A DNA stretch of 37,786 bases from Coriobacteriia bacterium (lineage in GTDB: Bacteria; Actinomycetota; Coriobacteriia; Coriobacteriales; Eggerthellaceae): positions 5,690 to 43,475 of the forward strand of contig JAUNCQ010000015.1 in assembly GCA_030526515.1 (NCBI GenBank). Reading direction: 5' to 3'. A program made the position numbers and the translations under genes. Positions 32,296-37,786 of the stretch are shown here, in pieces. Position 1 is the first letter of the stretch. The number at the start of each line of letters is the position of its first letter. The notes below the pieces were generated by a model, which did no database searches, was not told the origin of the DNA, and saw nothing but the letters and a program-made list of their open reading frames with translations.

Positions 32296-33720
32296 CTACT
32301 CCTTGCCGTTCCAGCAGTAGGTGCAGACCTTGGAGGGGTCAATGCCAATGGCCTCCAGGTGGCCCTGCAGGCTGGCATAGCGCAGGGAGTCGAAGCCCAT
32401 TTCCTCGCAGATGCTCTTCAGCAGGCACTTGCCGCGCTCGGTGCGGGCGTCAGCGTACTCTTCGATGTGCTCCAGGCCGGCATCGCCTTCCAGCTTGTCG
32501 ATGACCTGGCGGGCGATCAGCTCCATTTCCGACTTGCTGCTGCTGAAGTTCAGGTACTTGCAGCCGTACATGATGGGCGGGCAGGCGGAGCGCATGTGCA
32601 CTTCCTTGGCGCCCAGGCCGTACAGGAAGTCAACGGTTTCGCGCATCTGGGTGCCGCGAACGATGGAGTCGTCCACGAACAGCAGCTTCTTGCCGTCGAT
32701 CAGCTCGGGCACGGGCACCTGCTTCATCTTGGCCACGTGGTTGCGAACCGCCTGGTTGCTGGGCATGAAGCTACGGCTCCAGGTGGGGGTGTACTTCACG
32801 AACGGGCGGGCGAAGGTCTTGCCGCTGCGGGTGGAGTAGCCGATGGCATGGGGCAGGCCGGAGTCGGGAATGCCGGCAACGTAGTCAACGTCGGGCATGG
32901 TGCCGTCGTCCATTTCGTCCTGGGCCATGATCTCACCGTTGCGATAGCGCATGACCTCCACGTTGGTGCCCTCGTAGGTGGAGTTGGGGTAGCCGTAGTA
33001 GGTCCACAGGAAGGCGCAGATCTTCATGTCCTCGCCGGCCTCGCGCACGGTCTCGTAGCCGTCCTTGGTGATGCGCACGATCTCATTGGGGCCCAGCTCG
33101 TATTCGTCCTCATAGCCCAGCTTGTGGTAGACGAAGCTTTCGAAGGTCACGCAGTAGCCGTCGTCGTCCTTGCCGATGATCACCGGCAGGCGGCCCAGAC
33201 GGTCGCGGGCAGCGAAGATTTCGCCCTGATCCGTCATGAGCAGCATGGTCATGGAGCCTTCGATGATCTCCTGGGCGTGACGCAGGCCGCTGACCAGGTC
33301 GTCCTCCTTGTTGATGATAGCGGCCACCAGCTCGGTCTGGTTCACGGCGCCGTTGCTCATGGCCATGAACTGCTGGCCGCAGTCAGCCAGGTAGCGCTCG
33401 ATGATTTCGTCCTGGTTGTTGATCACGCCCACGGTCGTGAGGGCGAACAGGCCCAGGTGGGACTTGACCATGAGGGGCTGCGGGTCGGCGTCAGAAATGC
33501 AGCCGATGACCGTGGTGCCCTTGGCCTTGTCCAGGAAGCTTTCGAACTTGGTACGGAAGGGCGTGTTCTCAATGGAGTGGATGTCTCGCTGGAAGCCCTG
33601 CTCAGGATGATGCGCAATCATGCCCGCACGCTTGGTGCCCAGATGAGAATGGAAGTCCACGCCGAAGTAGACGTCAATGCAAACATCGCGCTTTGAAGCA
33701 GCGCCGAAGAAACCACCCAT
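32296..33720 (-). CDS. Amidophosphoribosyltransferase (PurF)-like protein lacking the N-terminal catalytic cysteine
   Basis: PurF makes phosphoribosylamine from PRPP and glutamine in purine synthesis. This 474-residue protein has the two PurF domains: an Ntn-glutaminase-type half (about residues 1-230) and a phosphoribosyltransferase half with the PRPP motif LLFVDDSIVRGTQMRETV (about 345-365) and the IPDSG and SFMPSNQAVRN segments. The start reads MGGFFG where genuine PurF has Met-Cys-Gly or a propeptide before Cys; the nucleophile is Gly. I recall the same MGGFFG start in a second PurF-like protein of Bacteroides and other anaerobes. GAAGGG precedes the ATG. It may use free ammonia or have another role. 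Confidence 0.85.
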   Translation of the reverse strand: MGGFFGAASKRDVCIDVYFGVDFHSHLGTKRAGMIAHHPEQGFQRDIHSIENTPFRTKFESFLDKAKGTTVIGCISDADPQPLMVKSHLGLFALTTVGVINNQDEIIERYLADCGQQFMAMSNGAVNQTELVAAIINKEDDLVSGLRHAQEIIEGSMTMLLMTDQGEIFAARDRLGRLPVIIGKDDDGYCVTFESFVYHKLGYEDEYELGPNEIVRITKDGYETVREAGEDMKICAFLWTYYGYPNSTYEGTNVEVMRYRNGEIMAQDEMDDGTMPDVDYVAGIPDSGLPHAIGYSTRSGKTFARPFVKYTPTWSRSFMPSNQAVRNHVAKMKQVPVPELIDGKKLLFVDDSIVRGTQMRETVDFLYGLGAKEVHMRSACPPIMYGCKYLNFSSSKSEMELIARQVIDKLEGDAGLEHIEEYADARTERGKCLLKSICEEMGFDSLRYASLQGHLEAIGIDPSKVCTYCWNGKE

Positions 33721-33913
33721 GTTCAACCCTTCAGTAGTCGGGCGCACACGCACCCCCCGAACTTTTCCAGTACTACAGAATACCGCTTTGCGCACCTGGG
33801 AGCAGGCAAATCAGGGCATCGGCGCCCAATGAAACACGATTTTCACATGTGGGACGAAATCGCCCCTGCGCATGCTAAACTATACGCCCACAGGCGCATA
33901 GCAAGGAGGTCCC

Positions 33914-34591
33914 ATGACAAGGCTGATCCTGTACCACGGCTCCGACCGCATTGTCGAAAAGCCCCGGTTCGGCGTGGGCAACCCGCGCAACGACTATGGC
34001 CTGGGATTCTACTGCACCGCGTCGCTGGAAATGGCCTGCGAATGGGCCGTGGGACGCGGGACCGACGGCTATGCCAACAAGTACGTTTTCGACGACTCTG
34101 GCCTTACCGTGGTGGACTTCGAAAGCGTGGGCCTGTGTACCCTCCATTGGCTGACCACGCTGCTGGCCAACCGGACCTTCGACGTGCGCGCTCCCCTGGC
34201 GCTGGAGGCGCGGGAGTATCTGCTGGAGCACTTCTACGTGGATCTGGACGACGCCGACGTGGTGAAGGGATTCCGCGCGAACGACAGCTACTTCACCTTC
34301 GCCCAGGACTTCATCATGGGCACCATATCCTACCGGCAGCTGAACAACGCCATGCGCCTGGGCGACCTGGGCCAGCAGACCGTGATCAAGTCCGCCCGGG
34401 CCTTCGAGCGCCTGGAGTTCCGGGAAGCCCGGGAGGTGCCGCGCAGCGTGTGGCTTCCGCGACGAGAGGAACGGGACCGCACGGCCCGACGCAAGTACTT
34501 CGACGTGGAGCGGTCGAAGCGCCGCCGCGGCGATCTGTACATCACGCAAATACTCGACGAGGAAATGAGGCCTGGCGATGCGTGCCTATAG
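33914..34591 (+). CDS. DUF3990 protein, likely ADP-ribosyltransferase-fold toxin
   Basis: A 225-residue cytoplasmic protein. The start TRLILYHGSDRIVEKPRFGVGNPRNDYGLGFYCT matches DUF3990, which I believe belongs to the ADP-ribosyltransferase (ART) clan: His8 in YHGS and the Tyr in GLGFYCT would be the NAD-binding positions. The C-terminal quarter is strongly basic (LPRREERDRTARRKYFDVERSKRRRG). It overlaps the following XRE gene by 14 bases, as toxin and antitoxin genes often do. A strong AGGAGG precedes the ATG. The ART activity is inferred from family membership, not shown. Confidence 0.78.
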   Translation: MTRLILYHGSDRIVEKPRFGVGNPRNDYGLGFYCTASLEMACEWAVGRGTDGYANKYVFDDSGLTVVDFESVGLCTLHWLTTLLANRTFDVRAPLALEAREYLLEHFYVDLDDADVVKGFRANDSYFTFAQDFIMGTISYRQLNNAMRLGDLGQQTVIKSARAFERLEFREAREVPRSVWLPRREERDRTARRKYFDVERSKRRRGDLYITQILDEEMRPGDACL

Positions 34592-35288
34592 CGACCTGTA
34601 CGTCCTGGAAGCCCAGCGAACGCTGGGATCCATGCTGGACTTTGCCGTCAACGGCTGCCGGTTCGACCTTGCGGCATTCTACGACCGGTTCCTGGCATCG
34701 GGCCTGGCCCAGCGCTTCGGCCTCGGGGAGCCCTGCCTGATTGCCGGGCGCTCCGGCGTGGAACTGGCGCTGGACGTGATTCAAGCCACGGACGAAACAG
34801 GGTTCCAAAGGGACCGCTCCCGCTATCGGGAGTTGGAGCGGAGCTTCGCCCCCATAGGCGGAGCCTCCCCCGAGTTCTGGACGGGCTGGGCGCTGGCCTA
34901 CTACCAGTGGGAAAGCGGGCAGGACTTCGGCCGCATCCAGCAGCTGGTGCCCATCGGGACCGTACGGGACCTGTACCACCCCTTCCACGAGATGGACGTG
35001 ACGCAGTTCTGCGACCAGATGGACTGCCTGTGCGTGGAGGTGCGCGCGGAATCGGCCCTGAAAGCACAACGCTTGGCCGCCGGCTTGAGTCAAAGCCAGC
35101 TGGCCAGGGCTGCGGGAATTTCCGTGCGGACGCTGCAGCAGTACGAGCAGCGTCGGAAGGACATCAACAAGGCCCAGGTTGAGTGCGTGGTCAGGCTTGC
35201 CCGAGCGCTGCACTGCAGCGTGGAGGACCTGCTGGAATATTCGTCCCAGCCCCACCACGCGTTCGAGTACGCGGTGGTTGAGCTGTAG
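34578..35288 (+). CDS. XRE-family helix-turn-helix protein, probable antitoxin partner
   Basis: A 236-residue protein. The C-terminal part (about residues 157-216) is an XRE/Cro-C1 DNA-binding domain: KAQRLAAGLSQSQLARAAGISVRTLQQYEQRRKDINKAQVECVVRLARAL. The N-terminal 150 residues are an unknown domain (YSDLYVLEAQRTLGSMLDFAVNGCRFDLAAFYDRFLASGLAQRFGLGE), likely the toxin-binding part. The start lies inside the DUF3990 gene, so the pair is coupled. An antitoxin that also represses its own operon is the simplest reading. It ends 3 bases from the convergent serpin gene with no visible terminator. Confidence 0.78.
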   Translation: MRAYSDLYVLEAQRTLGSMLDFAVNGCRFDLAAFYDRFLASGLAQRFGLGEPCLIAGRSGVELALDVIQATDETGFQRDRSRYRELERSFAPIGGASPEFWTGWALAYYQWESGQDFGRIQQLVPIGTVRDLYHPFHEMDVTQFCDQMDCLCVEVRAESALKAQRLAAGLSQSQLARAAGISVRTLQQYEQRRKDINKAQVECVVRLARALHCSVEDLLEYSSQPHHAFEYAVVEL

Positions 35289-35291
35289 CGG

Positions 35292-36587
35292 CTACGCCGT
35301 GGGATCCTGGACCAGGCCCACGAACAGCGGGGTGCCGTCGCGGCCGATCAGCGCGTAGACGAAGGGACGGTCCAGGGTGAACTCCACTTCCTTCTGGTCC
35401 TGGGGCGGCAGGGCGGTGGCCTTCAGGCCGATGGCGGTGTAGGCCGCGGCCAGGGCGCCGTCTTCGTCCACGGCAATCTTGGTGCCCTGCTGCACCATGG
35501 AAACCGCCATCTCCGGGGTAGTGCCCTCCTTGGCGGTCACCATGGACTCGAAGTCCTTGGAGGACTCGAACATGGCGGTCAGGCCCATCTGCTGCAGGGT
35601 GGGGACCAGATCATAGGTGTTTTCGATGGTGAACTTCGGCAGCGACCAGGTGACCTGGCACTCCTCCAGCTGGGCGACCAGCAGGGCCTCCAGCAGGGCC
35701 GGGTCCTCCATGAGAGATGCGGTGCTGCCGCCCTCCCAGGGAAGCATGAAGCGCAGGGCCGCGCCAGAGCTGGCAAAGCGCAGCTCGCCCACCTGGCATT
35801 CGGCGAACTCGGCAAAGTCGCTGTGCAGCACCGTGTGCATGAAGTCCGCCTTGACGGCACCGGGCGCGGCGGCGAAGTCAGCCTGCTCGGTGAGGGACTT
35901 TTCGAAGGGGTTCGGCCAGGAATCCCGGAAGTACAGCGTGTTGACCAGGGCCAACGCCATGGCGGCATCGAACTGGAACTGGGGCTTCAGCAGGCCCATG
36001 GTCTTTTCGCTCACCCAGTTGGAAACCGTTTCGTTGGTCTTGGGGTCCGCAAAGTCAACGGAGCTGATCTGGGCGTCGAAGTCGTCCTCCAGTTTCTTGG
36101 CGTAGTCGGGCTTGGGCTCGAACCCCATGTCCACCCACAGGGAGTTGGCGAACATCAGGCGCGGATCCTCGTCGGTGCCGGTACCGCAGGTCGGGCCGAA
36201 GGTCAGGTCGCTGATCACGGCCTGGCAGGCCTTGGACAGGGCCTCGGCGTCCTTTTCGCCCAGCTGATCGACGAGCTGCTGCTGAGTGGTGCCGCTGACG
36301 CCCACGGTCAGCAGGGTCAGCGCCACGTACAGCGATGCCGGGCTGAAGCAGCTGTTGTCCTGCGCCTCCGCCAGCAGCTGGCTGGCAACGCGGGCGGAGA
36401 AGGAGGGGTCGGCCGCGCCGTCGACCACCGACGGGAAGTCGCCGTTCTTGACCAGATCAGCAGCCTGGTCCGCCGGCTTGCCCGGCTCAGCCGCATTGCC
36501 GCAGCCCGCCAGAGACCCCATCATTGCCGCTGCGCCCAGGGCGCCCATCAGCTGAACCGCACCGCGGCGGGAAATGCTCTGTGCCAT
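35292..36587 (-). CDS. Lipoprotein serpin (serine protease inhibitor)
   Basis: A 431-residue serpin attached to the cell surface. The signal region (MAQSISRRGAVQLMGALGAAAMMGSLAGC) ends in a clear LAGC lipobox, and the SRRGAV stretch is Tat-like. The body shows serpin core motifs: FSPASLYVALTLLTVGVSGTTQQQL, LVNTLYFRDSWPNPFEKSLTE, LPKFTIENTYDLVPTLQQMGLTAMF and RPFVYALIGRDGTPLFVGLVQDP. The reactive-centre hinge DEDGALAAAYTAIGLKATA (about residues 368-388) has the small residues needed for loop insertion, so it should be inhibitory. The P1 residue cannot be fixed from sequence. GGAAGGAG precedes the ATG. Such serpins are known in gut Bifidobacterium, where they block neutrophil or pancreatic elastase. 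Confidence 0.9.
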   Translation of the reverse strand: MAQSISRRGAVQLMGALGAAAMMGSLAGCGNAAEPGKPADQAADLVKNGDFPSVVDGAADPSFSARVASQLLAEAQDNSCFSPASLYVALTLLTVGVSGTTQQQLVDQLGEKDAEALSKACQAVISDLTFGPTCGTGTDEDPRLMFANSLWVDMGFEPKPDYAKKLEDDFDAQISSVDFADPKTNETVSNWVSEKTMGLLKPQFQFDAAMALALVNTLYFRDSWPNPFEKSLTEQADFAAAPGAVKADFMHTVLHSDFAEFAECQVGELRFASSGAALRFMLPWEGGSTASLMEDPALLEALLVAQLEECQVTWSLPKFTIENTYDLVPTLQQMGLTAMFESSKDFESMVTAKEGTTPEMAVSMVQQGTKIAVDEDGALAAAYTAIGLKATALPPQDQKEVEFTLDRPFVYALIGRDGTPLFVGLVQDPTA

Positions 36588-36819
36588 GCCGACTCCTTCC
36601 CGAGTGGAAATAATTGCGTGGCCCCACCATACCGCAGCATGCCGACCTGAGCTGCGGCTTCACATAATCTGGACGAAAACCCGCCCAACTTCCCACAATC
36701 TACCGCCCACTTGGGGCAACAGCGGACGCTTTGCCCCCTTGAAGCCCTATACTTGCAGGTAGAGGCGGCGCAGGCCAGCCGAGCGCCGCCCGGCACGCAC
36801 CCGGAAGATGGGAGGACCC
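36588..36819. promoter_or_regulatory. 232-base divergent gap between serpin and LRR genes
   Basis: It must hold the promoters of two divergent surface-protein genes. TATACT (36748-36753) on the plus strand is the best -10 candidate. One GGACGAAA octamer is at 36671-36678. No other structure is evident. Confidence 0.4.
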
Positions 36820-37758
36820 ATGACCCTGTCCGTCCTCAAGCGCCGCGCGACCCTGCTGCTGGCGGGCGTTGCGCTGATCGCCGCTTGCCTTGCACTTCCC
36901 CCGGCGGCCCACGCCGAATCGGGGAGCCTGAGCGACCAGGTTTCCTGGAACTACGACGAAACCACCTGTACGCTGACCATCTGCGGCACCGGGGACATGC
37001 CGAAGGTAAGCTACCACGAGCCGCCCTGGAAGGCGCTCCGCCCGTACATCAAATCCATCGTCATCGAGGACAGCATCACAGCCATCAGCAGCGAGGCTTT
37101 CGTGGAATGCGAGGCCGTCACATCAGTGAGCCTGCCCGAAGAGCTGAAGGCCATCGACATCAGTACCTTTAAAGAATGCTCCTCCCTGGAGTCGATCAAT
37201 CTGCCGAGTGCCCTGAAAAAAATCGAAGCCGCCGCCTTCGACGGCTGCTCCAGCCTGAAGTCAATCACCATCCCCGCTGGCGTGACAGACATCAAGGATC
37301 AGGCCTTCGCGCACTGCACCGACCTATCCTCCGTCACCTTCCTGGGAAAGGTTAAGCCAATCGGAAGGCGCACCTTCGAGAGCTGCTCATCCCTGAAATC
37401 CATTGCGCTGCCGGAGGGTATGACTTCCATCGACAATTACGCGTTCTACTCTTGCGGCAACCTGAGGACCATCACGCTGCCCAGCACCCTGACCACCATT
37501 AATGCGTACGCGTTCGAGGAGTGCGGCAACCTGCAAAGCCTCACGATCCCCAACAAGGTGACCAGCATCGGCAGAATGGCGTTCTACGGCTGCGGCATGC
37601 TGCAGTCGGTGTCCCTCTCCGACGGACTGACCTCCCTGGGAGAAAGCGCCTTCCAGGGCTGTGGCTGGCTGACGCGCATCGACCTGCCCCAGAGCATCAC
37701 CAAGATCGAGCCTGGCACATTCAAGAACTGCAACGGTCGCGTCCGTAAAGTGGTGTAA
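36820..37758 (+). CDS. Secreted BspA-type leucine-rich repeat protein
   Basis: A 312-residue exported protein. The signal peptide ends at AHA (about residue 32). After a short beta segment (WNYDETTCTLTICGTGDMP), residues about 75-305 carry about ten BspA/LRR_5 repeats of about 23 residues, consensus SLESINLPSALKKIEAAAFDGC, each ending in FxxC. Such repeats bind host matrix proteins in oral and gut bacteria. There is no sorting motif or membrane tail at the end. The ATG at 36820 is preferred over 36808 because the latter lies within its GGAGG ribosome site. A TATACT box (36748-36753) is a possible -10. Short for the family. Confidence 0.87.
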   Translation: MTLSVLKRRATLLLAGVALIAACLALPPAAHAESGSLSDQVSWNYDETTCTLTICGTGDMPKVSYHEPPWKALRPYIKSIVIEDSITAISSEAFVECEAVTSVSLPEELKAIDISTFKECSSLESINLPSALKKIEAAAFDGCSSLKSITIPAGVTDIKDQAFAHCTDLSSVTFLGKVKPIGRRTFESCSSLKSIALPEGMTSIDNYAFYSCGNLRTITLPSTLTTINAYAFEECGNLQSLTIPNKVTSIGRMAFYGCGMLQSVSLSDGLTSLGESAFQGCGWLTRIDLPQSITKIEPGTFKNCNGRVRKVV

Positions 37759-37786
37759 ATACAAGGAATGAGCCAGGGGCTCCTCT

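Larger units (their letters stand above)
561..36678. repeat. Dispersed octamer family GGRCGAAA (often CAGGRCGAAA), 47 copies
   Basis: Copies found by reading both strands. GGGCGAAA on plus starts at 561, 5374, 6461, 7279, 10401, 10867, 10933, 12733, 14156, 14873, 17041, 19618, 21260, 22874, 29004, 30790, 32272; on minus (TTTCGCCC) at 6757, 7951, 9657, 9729, 11448, 13294, 16885, 19636, 24898, 27344, 33219, 36254. GGACGAAA on plus at 2537, 2676, 3713, 9585, 18611, 24819, 26266, 33852, 34790, 36671; on minus (TTTCGTCC) at 18268, 21072, 22525, 23619, 27029, 29048, 32913, 33405. Seventeen copies carry CA in front. Seventeen lie between genes although gaps are only about 8% of the window. Hand count, so one or two may be missed. 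Confidence 0.85.

Noticed and set aside
561-36678. Octamer as a KOPS-like polar sequence for chromosome segregation
   Set aside because: Such sites are strongly biased to one strand; here the ratio is 27 to 20. A single 38-kb window cannot exclude it, but uptake-like behaviour fits better.
37759-37786. GAGCC...GGCTC as terminator of the LRR gene
   Set aside because: The sequence ends before any T-run could be seen.

Overview
The window is GC-rich (my rough estimate is about 65% GC), densely coded DNA. Its gene content points to a gut- or mouth-associated actinobacterium, most likely of class Coriobacteriia (Collinsella / Olsenella / Atopobium type). The supporting signs are secreted proteins with InlB-type beta-repeats, BspA-type leucine-rich repeats, a lipoprotein serpin, a class B sortase, carbon-starvation and amino-acid transporters, and a PurF-like protein of the kind seen in anaerobes. 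The taxon is an inference. I see no rRNA, tRNA, CRISPR array, insertion sequence or prophage, and nothing that looks freshly transferred.

Layout. Positions 1-9264 are all on the minus strand: cstA (cut by the window edge) with an unknown gene ahead of it, behind an AT-rich control region; a class I fructose-bisphosphate aldolase; a three-gene envelope operon (YtxH-like, PRC-barrel, VTT membrane protein); and serS followed by a coupled membrane-anchored protein and a small protein like the N-terminal domain of cyanophycin synthetase. Positions 9409-19535 are on the plus strand: a tiny membrane protein, a pyridoxal/pyridoxamine kinase, a CapA-family membrane protein, a sortase substrate ending in SPQTG next to a class B sortase, an LCP transferase, a Wzz/BY-kinase/PHP-phosphatase trio that normally controls surface polysaccharide length, and two secreted proteins (BIG2 and transglutaminase-like). 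Positions 19666-26255 hold three related C39-like cysteine peptidases, a YeiH-type transporter, trmO and a secreted putative cell-wall hydrolase. Positions 26352-28942 are a divergent asparaginase/asnS pair with overlapping -35 boxes. Positions 29132-33720 are an AGCS alanine/glycine symporter, a secreted CAP-domain protein and a PurF-like protein without the catalytic cysteine. Positions 33914-37758 are a DUF3990/XRE pair that looks like a toxin-antitoxin module, a lipoprotein serpin and a BspA-like surface protein.

How it works together. Much of the window builds or exposes things at the cell surface: sortase and substrate, wall-polymer attachment (LCP), polymer-length control, secreted peptidases and adhesins, and a protease inhibitor. 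The rest is housekeeping, including tRNA charging, tRNA modification, sugar and amino-acid metabolism and uptake.

The most unusual signal is not a gene. The octamer GGRCGAAA (R = A or G), often extended to CAGGRCGAAA, occurs 47 times by my count on both strands, about once per 800 bases, against about 2-3 expected by chance. It is about four-fold denser between genes than inside them, often lies between a stop codon and a terminator, and at 19614-19647 two copies in inverted orientation form the stem of a terminator. This is how DNA-uptake sequences behave in Neisseria and Haemophilus; I know of none described for this group.
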